From the NCBI RefSeq assembly GCF_014695585.1, contig NZ_JACJON010000068.1, forward strand, positions 62,001 to 126,000: DNA of 64,000 nt, in the 5' to 3' direction. Shown here piece by piece: positions 44,711 to 52,793 of this stretch. The notes beneath the pieces are model-generated. The model had not been told where the DNA came from and did no database searches. It saw only the letters and a list, made by a program, of their open reading frames with translations. The translations under genes and the position numbers were made by a program. Within the stretch, counting starts at the first letter, position 1, and each line of letters begins with the position of its first letter. The DNA comes from Microcoleus sp. FACHB-831. GTDB taxonomy: Bacteria; Cyanobacteriota; Cyanobacteriia; Cyanobacteriales; FACHB-T130.

Positions 44711-45955
44711 TTAGCGCATTCCCCACACTTTCATAGTATTGTCCCCACCGCCACTAACAATAGTCCTTCCATCAGGGGTTATTGCTACGGAAATAACAGT
44801 GATTGAATGCCCGCTGAAAGTGCCCTTGCACTCGCCCGTCAGAATATCCCACACTTTGATAGTCTTATCCGAACTGCTACTAACAATAGTCTTACCATCG
44901 GGGGCTATTGCTACGCAAAGAACAAAGTTTGAATGCCCCTTTAGCGTGCGTAGGCACTCGCCTGTCATGATATCCCACACTTTGATAGTATTGTCGTAAC
45001 TGGCACTGACAATAGTTTTACCATCTGGGGCTATTGCTACGGACTTAACAGCGCCTAAATCAGTCTCTAGCGTGCGCTCCTGGGCTATTGCTAGTGAATC
45101 AACACGGTCTGAATGCCCGCTGAAAGTGGCCAAAGACTCGCCCGTGAGAATATCCCACACTTTGATAGTCTTGTCGTAACTGCCACTGACAATAGTTTTA
45201 CCATCTGGTGCTATTGCTAGGGAATCAACACGGTCTGAATGCCCGCTGAAAGTGGCCAAAGACTCGCCCGTCGAGATATCCCACACTTTGATGGTGTTGT
45301 CGCTGCTGCCACTAACAATAGTTTTACCATCCGGGGTTATTGCTACGGAATCAACAGAGCCTGAATGCCCCTGTAGCGTGTGGAGGCAGTCACCCGTCAC
45401 GCGCTCCCACACTTTGATCGTGTGGTCGCAACTGCCACTGACAATAGTTTTACAATCCGGGGTTATTGCTACGGAAGTAACATAGGATCTATGCCCAAAT
45501 AGCGTGCGCAGGCACCAATTCCTCTCGACATACCAAACTCTGATAGTCATGTCGCCGCTGCCACTGACAATAATTTTACCAGTCGGGGCTATTGCTACGG
45601 AACTAATAAAGTTTGAATGCTCTTTTAAGGTGCGGAGACACTCAAAAAATTGATAATGATTGAATTTTTCTAAGGCGGTGTAGGCTTTCGTTTCTGTCTT
45701 TGTCAGCAATAGCGAGTATGCTGCCCGCTTTACCCCCGTTGATTCATCCTGCAAGGCTTGAATCACAAAATCTAACCCTGATTCACCATAATTGAAGGCA
45801 TCGTTTAGTGCGAGAATTCTTTGCGATTCAACTGTACTAGCAAAGCGTCTCTTCACACCTTCTAACCCGCCTAAGACAACAGCATAAGTGGGAGGCTGGG
45901 AATCGCCCCCCAATACAGCATCATCATCTCTCGGTTGATTGGGATTTTCTGGCAT
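44711..45955 (-). CDS. LGG-module protein 13: LGG module with WD40 propeller containing a collapsed blade
   Basis: A 414-residue protein. The module is at 1-98 (DDDAVLGGDSQPP, AVVLGGLEGVKRRF), then FNHYQFFECL. It has seven WD40 blades plus a fragment: after GHSDRVDSLAIA the reading passes into QERTLETDLGAVKSVAIAPDG. Most of one blade is therefore missing and its edge strand is joined to the next blade (DNA near 45055-45110). Blades four and five are almost identical (TGESLATFSGHSDRVDSLAIA repeated). Ends VWGMR-stop. Confidence 0.89.
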   Translation of the reverse strand: MPENPNQPRDDDAVLGGDSQPPTYAVVLGGLEGVKRRFASTVESQRILALNDAFNYGESGLDFVIQALQDESTGVKRAAYSLLLTKTETKAYTALEKFNHYQFFECLRTLKEHSNFISSVAIAPTGKIIVSGSGDMTIRVWYVERNWCLRTLFGHRSYVTSVAITPDCKTIVSGSCDHTIKVWERVTGDCLHTLQGHSGSVDSVAITPDGKTIVSGSSDNTIKVWDISTGESLATFSGHSDRVDSLAIAPDGKTIVSGSYDKTIKVWDILTGESLATFSGHSDRVDSLAIAQERTLETDLGAVKSVAIAPDGKTIVSASYDNTIKVWDIMTGECLRTLKGHSNFVLCVAIAPDGKTIVSSSSDKTIKVWDILTGECKGTFSGHSITVISVAITPDGRTIVSGGGDNTMKVWGMR

Positions 45956-46102
45956 TGCACCTTTGCTCCTAACCTACAGTTAAGCGTTTTGAGTCTGGCG
46001 ATCGCGATCGCATATATCCCTGGCTGCGCGGCTTATTGCACCCTTCTTCCCCAACGTGCGGACGGCGAATCTGGCGATCGTTGCAAGGATGCGATGATCG
46101 CC

Positions 46103-48085
46103 CTAATCATTCTCGCGAGTGAATACTTCAAACTTCGCGATGCCTATTCCCCACACCTCACTGCTACTGACAATAGTTTTCCCATCCGGCGCTATTGCTA
46201 GGGAACGAGCCCTGTGTGGATGCCCCTCGAAGCTGCGAAGGCACTCGCCTGTCAGAATATTCCACACTTTGATAATGTTGCCCTCACTGCTACTGACAAT
46301 AGTTTTACCATCCGAGGCTATTGCTACGGAATAAACAGCGGATGAATACCCATGTAGCGTGCGCAAACACTCGCCCGTCAGAATATCCCACACTTTGATG
46401 GTGTTGTCTAAACTACCGCTGACAATAGTTTTACCATCCGGCGTTATTGCTACGGAACTAACAGAGTATGAATGCCCCTGTAGCGTGCGCAAAGACTCGC
46501 CCGTCACCAGATCCCAAAGTTTGATGGTCTTATCCGCACTGCCACTAACAATAGTTTTACCATCCGGGCATATTGCTACGGAAGTTAAATGCCCCTGTAG
46601 CGTGCGCAAAGACTCACCCGTCACCAGATCCCAAAGTTTGATGCTCCTATCCCCCCCACCGCAACTAACAAGAGTTTTACCATCCGGGGATATTGCTAGG
46701 GATTCAACAATGCTTGAATGCCCCTCTAGCGTGTGCAAAGACTCGCCCGTTACGAGATCCCACACTTTGATAATTTTGTACTCACAGCCACTAACAAGAG
46801 TTTTACCATCCGAGGCTATTGCTAGGGAATAAATAGGGGATGAATGCCCATGTAGCGTGCGTAAATACTCGCCCGTCACGAGATCCCACACTTTAATAGT
46901 CTTGTCCGAACCGCCTGTGACAATAGTTTTACCATCTGGAGATATTGCTACGCAAAAAACTCCGCCTGAATGCCCCTGTAGCGTGCGCAGATACTCGCCT
47001 GTCGAGATATCCCACACTTTGATAGTATTATCCCTTTTGATAGTATTGTCTTCAGTGCCACTAACAATAGTTTTCCCATCCGGCGCTATTGCTATGGATT
47101 TAACATTGTATGAATGCGCCTGTAGCGTGCGCTTGCATTTGCCTGTGGAGATATCCCACACTTTGATGGTCTTGTCTTGACTGCCACTGACAATAGTTTT
47201 CCCATCCGGAGCTATTGCTATGGAATTAACATAGTATGAATGCCCAGCTAGGGTGCGCAAACACTTGCCCGTCACGAAATCCCACACTTTGATGGTGTTG
47301 TCGTAGCTGCCACTGACAATAGTTTTCCCATCCGGAGCTATTGCTACGGAATAAACATAGCTTGAATGCCCCTCTAGCGTGCGCAAACACTCGCCCGTCA
47401 CGAAATCCCACACTTTGATGGTGTTGTCGTAACTGCCACTGACAATAGTTTTCCCATCCGGGGCTATTGCTACGGAATGAACATCGTCTGAATGCCCCTC
47501 TAGCGTGCGCAAACACTCGCCCGTCACGAAATCCCACACTTTGATGGTGTTGTCCCGACTGCCACTGACAATAGTTTTCCCATCCGGGGCTATTGCTACG
47601 GAATTAACAATGCCTGTATAGTGCCCCTTTAGGGTGCGCAAACACTCGCCCGTCACGAAATCCCACACTTTGATGGTGTTGTCATTACTGCCACTGACAA
47701 TAGTTTTCCCATCCGGGGCTATTGCTACGGAATTAACAATGCCTGAATGCGCCTCGAAGGTGCGGAGACACTCAAAAAATTGATAAGGATTGTATTTTTC
47801 TAAAGCAGTTTTGGCTTTCGTTTCTGTCTTCGTCAGCAGTAGCGAATATGCTGCGTGCTTTACCTCCCCCGATTTATCGTGCAAGGCTTGAATTACCAAA
47901 TCTAAGCCTGATTCGCCATAATTGAGGGCATCTTGTAGCGCGAGAATCCTTTGCGCTTCTACTGTACTAGCCAAGCGTCTCTTCACACCTTCTAACCCGC
48001 CTAAGACAACAGCATTAATTGGAGGCTGGGAATCGCCTCCCAATACAGCATCGTCATCTCTCGGTTGATTGGGATTTTGTGGCAT
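46103..48085 (-). CDS. LGG-module protein 14: LGG module with about 13 WD40 blades and read-through tail
   Basis: A 660-residue protein. The module is at 1-98 (DDDAVLGGDSQPP, AVVLGGLEGVKRRL), then YNPYQFFECL, twelve full blades and a thirteenth shortened one. Blades 2-5 are near-identical 126-base DNA repeats (47250-47650). One blade contains a duplicated NTIKxDNTIKVWD, and another lacks the HSxxV turn (LQGHLTSVAIC). The usual WGIR-stop is changed: TAA became ATC, so former 3' flank is translated as IAKFEVFTREND. The number of blades suggests two propellers. Confidence 0.9.
   Translation of the reverse strand: MPQNPNQPRDDDAVLGGDSQPPINAVVLGGLEGVKRRLASTVEAQRILALQDALNYGESGLDLVIQALHDKSGEVKHAAYSLLLTKTETKAKTALEKYNPYQFFECLRTFEAHSGIVNSVAIAPDGKTIVSGSNDNTIKVWDFVTGECLRTLKGHYTGIVNSVAIAPDGKTIVSGSRDNTIKVWDFVTGECLRTLEGHSDDVHSVAIAPDGKTIVSGSYDNTIKVWDFVTGECLRTLEGHSSYVYSVAIAPDGKTIVSGSYDNTIKVWDFVTGKCLRTLAGHSYYVNSIAIAPDGKTIVSGSQDKTIKVWDISTGKCKRTLQAHSYNVKSIAIAPDGKTIVSGTEDNTIKRDNTIKVWDISTGEYLRTLQGHSGGVFCVAISPDGKTIVTGGSDKTIKVWDLVTGEYLRTLHGHSSPIYSLAIASDGKTLVSGCEYKIIKVWDLVTGESLHTLEGHSSIVESLAISPDGKTLVSCGGGDRSIKLWDLVTGESLRTLQGHLTSVAICPDGKTIVSGSADKTIKLWDLVTGESLRTLQGHSYSVSSVAITPDGKTIVSGSLDNTIKVWDILTGECLRTLHGYSSAVYSVAIASDGKTIVSSSEGNIIKVWNILTGECLRSFEGHPHRARSLAIAPDGKTIVSSSEVWGIGIAKFEVFTREND
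47255..47700 (-). repeat. 126-bp tandem WD40-blade DNA repeats
   Basis: The same 8-base landmark GCGCAAAC recurs at 47255, 47381, 47507 and 47636, spacing 126, 126 and 129 bases (42 or 43 codons, one blade). The units are nearly identical at DNA level, so expansion is recent and lies within the gene at 46103-48085. The 3-base longer unit carries one extra residue in the turn (GHYTGIV). Confidence 0.9.
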
Positions 48086-48247
48086 TGCACTTTTACTCTT
48101 GATAAGGTCTGAATATTGCTAATTCGCCAGGGATATGGGATCGCGATCGCCATTCCGCTGGCTGCGCGGCTTCTTGCACCCTTATTCCCCAACTTGCGTA
48201 GGCGAAGCCCGCCGAAGGCATCGCGTTTCTATAATAACTCCAGTTTA

Positions 48248-49810
48248 TTACTGTAGTTTAGCGATCGCTTCCCTCTGCACCAACACGTTTTCAGTTAATA
48301 AATCCCTCACTGTCGCCAACAATATCCGCTGTTCGTTTACCTCAAACTCAACAGCAATCCTATCTATTCCAGTTTGTCCCGGCGGATTGAGATGCGCTAC
48401 ACAAACTTGCTCGTGGTGACTTTCCAAAGATCTAAATTCTGTATGTTGATTTAGGTGCGTACTCGTCATCCTCCCTTGAGCATCAAATGTCACTTCCGCA
48501 CTAGACATATCTGCGACTTCCCCAATATCTAACCTAATCTCTTTCTGTCCTTCTGTTGCTGCTTGTAGAGTCAATTGTTCCTCGCGTTTGCAAGGATATT
48601 TTATTCCCTTGTCAAATAAAGGGAAATAAGAATAACTTCTGGCATAAGGTTCCCACAGACGGATAGCATAGCCGTGACGCAGATAATCGTCCACTATACC
48701 CAACTGAGTTAACGCTAATGCACCGTGCGCGATCGCTTCAAATGGCTTGCCTAATTTAACTTTCTGCTTGCCAAAATAAGAAATCATTAACTGCTGCACT
48801 GCTGGAATCTGGCCAGTCCCTCCCACCAGCGCCACCAGTTCAATTTCTGTTTTGCTAATACCTTTGTTATAAGCAATTGCTAGCACTTCATCCAAAGCTT
48901 GTCGTACTTGTTCTAACAACTGTCTATTTTCTAAAATCTCCTCTAAACCATCGCGATTTAGTTGCAATTCGTGCGAAATAAAATTTTCATCATCAAACCA
49001 ACTTTCCTTCGCTTCTGGCGCTGTCGAAAGTTTGATTTTCATAACTTCCGCTAGTTCCAATAAATTCTGCCAGCCGATTTCTTTTACCTCTTCCCGCGAA
49101 GAACCAATTTTTTGCAAATAATCTTCTACAATCCAGGTATCAATATCGACACCGCCCACATAAGCATCTGACTTCGCCAGCACTTCTGCACGCAACACTT
49201 TCTGTCCGCCGCTAGCAGCAACCGTGCGAACAATACTCAGATCCAAAGTACCGCCGCCAAAGTCTACAACCAAGACAACAGAACCGGGGCGTTTGACAGC
49301 GTAACCCAACGCGGCGGCGGTAGATTCATCTACTACCTGTACATCATCAACACCTAATTTCTCAGCAAGCTCGCGAAACCAATCAAGATAACGTTCAAAT
49401 GCTCCGACTGGAACGGTAAAAATAACGCTGCTGGGTTCTATTCGTTGTTCGGATAACTGTTGCCAAATTTCTTTAATAAACAGTTCTGAAACTAATTCAG
49501 CGCTGTAACTATTGCCATCAAAAAAGCGGGCTGGCGGTTGATAATCTGCGGCTAAATCGCGCTTAAAAGCTTTGAACAAACGTTCTGGCTGGGCAAAACC
49601 AAGACGCTGCGATCGCACTTGTTCTCCAAATGCTAATCTATTCTCCCCTTGCACAAATACAAGAGTTGGTACGACGCTTACTTTACCCCCAACTGTCTCA
49701 TAAGTCCGCGATATTTGGTTAAATTTCAGCGTGCGCGGGTTTTGCGTCACGGGATCTAAATCAGCAACAATTGTGTTGCTAGTACCGAAATCAATAGCGA
49801 TTACTGTCAT
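48248..49810 (-). CDS. Hsp70-family ATPase
   Basis: A 520-residue Hsp70 homologue. The phosphate-1 motif is IAIDFGTSNTIVADL, connect-1 is VQVVDESTAAALGYAV, phosphate-2 is VLVVDFGGGTLDLSIV, and the adenosine region is LVALVGGTGQIPAVQQLMISYF. The nucleotide-binding domain takes ~370 residues; the rest (IRLDIGEVADMSSAEVTFDAQGRM) is a short beta substrate-binding-like domain without the helical lid, so it is shorter than DnaK (~630). It follows the HTH/GrpE-like gene on the same strand and precedes the LGG array by 162 bases. A dedicated chaperone role for neighbouring repeat proteins is inference. Confidence 0.9.
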   Translation of the reverse strand: MTVIAIDFGTSNTIVADLDPVTQNPRTLKFNQISRTYETVGGKVSVVPTLVFVQGENRLAFGEQVRSQRLGFAQPERLFKAFKRDLAADYQPPARFFDGNSYSAELVSELFIKEIWQQLSEQRIEPSSVIFTVPVGAFERYLDWFRELAEKLGVDDVQVVDESTAAALGYAVKRPGSVVLVVDFGGGTLDLSIVRTVAASGGQKVLRAEVLAKSDAYVGGVDIDTWIVEDYLQKIGSSREEVKEIGWQNLLELAEVMKIKLSTAPEAKESWFDDENFISHELQLNRDGLEEILENRQLLEQVRQALDEVLAIAYNKGISKTEIELVALVGGTGQIPAVQQLMISYFGKQKVKLGKPFEAIAHGALALTQLGIVDDYLRHGYAIRLWEPYARSYSYFPLFDKGIKYPCKREEQLTLQAATEGQKEIRLDIGEVADMSSAEVTFDAQGRMTSTHLNQHTEFRSLESHHEQVCVAHLNPPGQTGIDRIAVEFEVNEQRILLATVRDLLTENVLVQREAIAKLQ

Positions 49811-49933
49811 AAATATTTGTTAGTTGTTAGTAGTTAGTAGGACGGGCATTGCCCACCAATTGCCTTGATGGCGTGCATTACCCTTGATAAACACTCAAAA
49901 CTCCGATTTATCGCGTCTCTACAAAAGTCAAAA

Positions 49934-50680
49934 CTATTTCCCGCCTCCAGGTAATGTGCGACTGACTTTGGCTGGAATGAGAATTCGCTCTCCTTCTTTA
50001 TATCCAATAAAACGCACATAAACTAATTCTCCTGGGGCAATATCGCCAGCATCAGGCTGATGCAACTGCGGGTTATATTCGACTTGTTTCCAAGCTTCTC
50101 CAATTGTTTCATAACCCCAACTTGATATCAGGTTGTCCAGGGGTGTAAATAATGAAAGCAAATTTTTAGCAGGCAATTCTGGCTTAACTTGCACCATTTC
50201 TCGGATGCTGGGATAGTTTGTCAGTAATGTTTGCAAAGTTTGGAATGTTGAATTTATTACCTCAGCCGTTAGTTGAGTTTTCTGTTGTTCTAACTCATCG
50301 CGCAGCCGCAGGCATTCCAGACGCAATGATTCTATTTCTTGCCTTGAAGGTGGAGGTACTACACCTAAGTTTTGCAACAATTCTGCCGCATTCCAATTTA
50401 AAGCAAAAGCCAGTTTGTTTAGCTGGTTTAGCCTCAATTCTGCTATGTTACCCCGGCGCACTTGACGCAAGCGCAAGCTAGTTAAACCAGCTTTTTCCTG
50501 CAAACGAGTGAAGCTGGCAATGCCGAGAGACGCCATGCGATCGCGCAGCATTTCATCATATTTTAGGAACTTTGTTTCTCTGGAAGTTCCACCACGAAAA
50601 TAAACCATTACAAAAAATATGCCTCCTACAAATAGGAGGCTGCTGATTGTCGGCAGTTGCGTACTCAGGCTATCAAACAT
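49934..50680 (-). CDS. Membrane-anchored helix-turn-helix protein with GrpE-like C-terminus
   Basis: A 248-residue protein from ATG 50680 (MFDSLSTQLPTISS); an ATG at 50698 lies in a simple repeat. A membrane helix (about 10-29, ISSLLFVGGIFFVMVYF) is followed by a Cro/C1-type helix-turn-helix (about 45-100; RLQEKAGLTSLRLRQVRRGNIAELRLNQLNKLAFAL) and a coiled coil (LRLECLRLRDELEQQKTQL). The end aligns with the GrpE beta domain: GYETIGEAWKQVEYNPQLHQ, IAPGEL, GYKEGERILIPAKV, compared with GVEVIAE...DPNVHQ, VAPGNV, GYTLNGRTIRAAMV in E. coli GrpE. The Hsp70 gene next door makes a nucleotide-exchange role plausible. The GrpE assignment is by eye. Confidence 0.82.
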   Translation of the reverse strand: MFDSLSTQLPTISSLLFVGGIFFVMVYFRGGTSRETKFLKYDEMLRDRMASLGIASFTRLQEKAGLTSLRLRQVRRGNIAELRLNQLNKLAFALNWNAAELLQNLGVVPPPSRQEIESLRLECLRLRDELEQQKTQLTAEVINSTFQTLQTLLTNYPSIREMVQVKPELPAKNLLSLFTPLDNLISSWGYETIGEAWKQVEYNPQLHQPDAGDIAPGELVYVRFIGYKEGERILIPAKVSRTLPGGGK

Positions 50681-50693
50681 AAAATAATTATTC

Positions 50694-50741
50694 GTCATTT
50701 GTCATTGGTCATTGGTCATTTGTCTCATGTCATTGGTCTGA
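50694..50741. repeat. Simple repeat of GTCATT(T/G)G units
   Basis: About six imperfect copies of a 7-base unit lie upstream of the HTH/GrpE-like gene. Similar short repeats are common between cyanobacterial genes. It overlaps a possible alternative start codon of that gene. Confidence 0.75.
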
Positions 50742-50843
50742 CAATGTTGGAACTTTGGAACCTTAAACTTGGTTTATTTAAAACTTTCTTTCGTTCCAAC
50801 GTTCCAACCCTGCTAGAAACAAATGACTCAGGACTAAAGACTA

Positions 50844-51056
50844 CTAGCTCTGGTTCACAGATTGCGTACCTGTTATTGTTTGATTTTCGTCCCCTTGGTA
50901 ATATTCAGGCAACAGATCTTGCGATTCGACTTTGCCCAGCGCTTGCTCAATTCCTGAAGTGGTCGAAGTGCAACTCTCTCCAGTGCCGTTCAGCACCGCC
51001 TCAGTGATCTTGCCATCTTTGCCGATGCGATACTCAATCTTCTGATATTGCGCCAT
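50844..51056 (-). CDS. DUF2997 small protein
   Basis: A 70-residue protein. YQKIEYRIGKDGKITEAVLNGTGESCTSTTSGIEQALGKVESQDLLPEYYQ is the full DUF2997 pattern, including the single Cys in ESCTSTT. In many cyanobacteria and red algal plastids DUF2997 sits beside ycf35/DUF1257; no such partner is seen here. Function unknown. Start ATG 51056. Confidence 0.9.
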   Translation of the reverse strand: MAQYQKIEYRIGKDGKITEAVLNGTGESCTSTTSGIEQALGKVESQDLLPEYYQGDENQTITGTQSVNQS

Positions 51057-51293
51057 AACAATTCCTCTGGTGATTATTCTGGGTGTCTCCGATATTATCG
51101 GCTTCGCGGTTTTTAGCTCGCTATTAGCAGTTTAACTTTCCTAATCTAGGATGTCTCGCCAACCAAGGCTTTTGGTTAATCTCACCCCCAACGCCTCCCC
51201 TTGCGATGCCGTGAAGGGGGCGGCGGGGTTAGGTTTAAGCTTATAAACAATCAACAATCCACCCTATGACATGCGATCGCATCCGGCTGGGTA

Positions 51294-51956
51294 TCACTTG
51301 ATCGACTCCAAAGGTACATCGAGGAGGGGAAATTTTTCCCATCCCGGCGCATCAAAGTGCCACCATTCGCTTTTTAGAGGTATAAAGCCGCGATTTTTCA
51401 TTGCATCTTCAAGTAGCTGGCGATTTTGAAGAGCTTTGGGACTCGCACCCTGGTAGTCTCGATGTGCGCGATCGCTAAAATCATCAAACTCCGTTGGCAT
51501 TTCCAATTCATTCCCCGCGCTGTCAACAAGTGTCAAATCCACAGCAGCGCCGCGATTGTGTCTTGAACCATTAGCAGGATTAGCTACATAGTTAGAATCA
51601 GGCATAATTGCCCACATCTGCTTCTGTACCGATAACGGTCGGTAGCAATCATAAACTTTTAAACCCAGTCCTTTTTTTTGCAAATCTGCTTGCACTCGTA
51701 ACAGTTGTTTGGCAACTGAAGCACGCAGCAAGCATCTTTCTACTGGGTATACTTTTTTTTTCAGAAAATTGTTGGTTGTTGCGTAGCGAATATCCAGACG
51801 AATCTTGCGATTGACAGAGGTAATGTCTACCAGATTAACCTTATCGGGAGATGTCACTATGGTTTCCTGTGCGAAACTAGCCGATATTGAATTCAAAAAA
51901 ATCAGCGTAAAAAATAATAGCGTAATTTTGGGAAACCATTGACCAAAGCGATGCAT
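51294..51956 (-). CDS. Exported D-alanyl-D-alanine dipeptidase (VanX/DdpX-like, M15D)
   Basis: A 220-residue protein with a signal peptide (FPKITLLFFTLIFLNSISASFA, cleavage near ASFA). The zinc site is visible: SRHNRGAAVDL (His and Asp) and EWWHFD (catalytic Glu and third ligand His). Also present are LDIRYATTNNF and VYDCYRPLSVQKQMW, the substrate-binding Arg region. VanX-class enzymes cleave D-Ala-D-Ala; with no vanA/vanH genes nearby this one likely serves peptidoglycan turnover or D-Ala scavenging in the periplasm. Confidence 0.92.
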   Translation of the reverse strand: MHRFGQWFPKITLLFFTLIFLNSISASFAQETIVTSPDKVNLVDITSVNRKIRLDIRYATTNNFLKKKVYPVERCLLRASVAKQLLRVQADLQKKGLGLKVYDCYRPLSVQKQMWAIMPDSNYVANPANGSRHNRGAAVDLTLVDSAGNELEMPTEFDDFSDRAHRDYQGASPKALQNRQLLEDAMKNRGFIPLKSEWWHFDAPGWEKFPLLDVPLESIK

Positions 51957-52185
51957 CTTGTCACCTAAATGTATGGGGATATTTGATATTACAACGAGGG
52001 CAGTTAATTAGTGTTGGTAATTTTAAAGGAAGCCAGGATAAGGATGATTTACCTTCCTGCAATAGTTCGACACAAGATTTTTAAGGCGGCATTTATTATA
52101 GAGTTATTAGCTTCAAACTTTCTAGGCGATCGCTCTTCATTAAATGAGACATAAGTTATAGTAACAACCAATAACTTATTAAATA

Positions 52186-52740
52186 TTATTGCGGCCAATC
52201 ACCCTCTAAATACCGCTTAACAAGACCTGCGTGTGAGAGAGGGCTAGACAAATCATCCAAATCGCAATTAGTCTGATAGTCCAACAAAACCACTGTATTC
52301 TCCGCAACCTGACGCTTCAATTCATCAAGTAAGTCTTGAACGCGGTTATCCAGCACCCAGCGATAAGATGGTAGATAGATAAGACGACGCGCTTGTGCAT
52401 AAGACAATAGTTCATTGCCTGTCAACCCAGCCCGGTGGCCCAGCACCTTTCCGTAAGTCTGAGACGTGCGCTTAATGCCTTTCATGCTGGTTATCGTCAG
52501 TTTGGACTTGTCTACGTCCGCAGACTCGAACACCTTCAATCCCTGCCAGATACCTTCCACTGTCATGCTGAACTGTCCAGGCGAAAAGGGAACCGGGATA
52601 TCACCATGAGGATAAAAAGGACTGAAACGCAACCAAGGCGGCTGGCCGCGAGAGGTAAGGTCGAGTATCACAGTGTCTTCGCCATAGCGTTTTTGCAAAC
52701 TCTCACGAGACTTACTCCGACTTGCGACTATAAGTGACAT
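52186..52740 (-). CDS. Conserved hypothetical protein (possibly DUF6939)
   Basis: A 184-residue soluble protein. Characteristic stretches are VASRSKSRESLQKRYGED, LDLTSRGQPPWLRFSPFYPHGDIPVPF, SMTVEGIWQGLKVFE, LGHRAGLTGNELLSYAQARRLIYLPSYRW and VLLDYQTNCDLDDLSSPLSHAGLVKRYLEG. I associate this pattern with a widespread uncharacterised family, possibly DUF6939, from memory and without certainty. The many conserved-looking polar residues suggest an enzyme. No signal peptide. Confidence 0.78.
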   Translation of the reverse strand: MSLIVASRSKSRESLQKRYGEDTVILDLTSRGQPPWLRFSPFYPHGDIPVPFSPGQFSMTVEGIWQGLKVFESADVDKSKLTITSMKGIKRTSQTYGKVLGHRAGLTGNELLSYAQARRLIYLPSYRWVLDNRVQDLLDELKRQVAENTVVLLDYQTNCDLDDLSSPLSHAGLVKRYLEGDWPQ

Positions 52741-52793
52741 CTTTTAACCTTGCTTTAGTCATCTTCTCAGACTAGCTGATATACCACTTAAGT

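Noticed and set aside
46359..47180. Long plus-strand open frames with repeated TRSHTLIVLS-type peptides
   Set aside because: Antisense of the WD40 repeats; the same pattern appears opposite every WD40 gene.
29294..48085. LGG motifs as double-glycine secretion leaders
   Set aside because: There are two such motifs about 15-20 residues apart, they precede conserved helices of the same module, and in the genes at 33890, 34971 and 37978 the module is internal to the protein.
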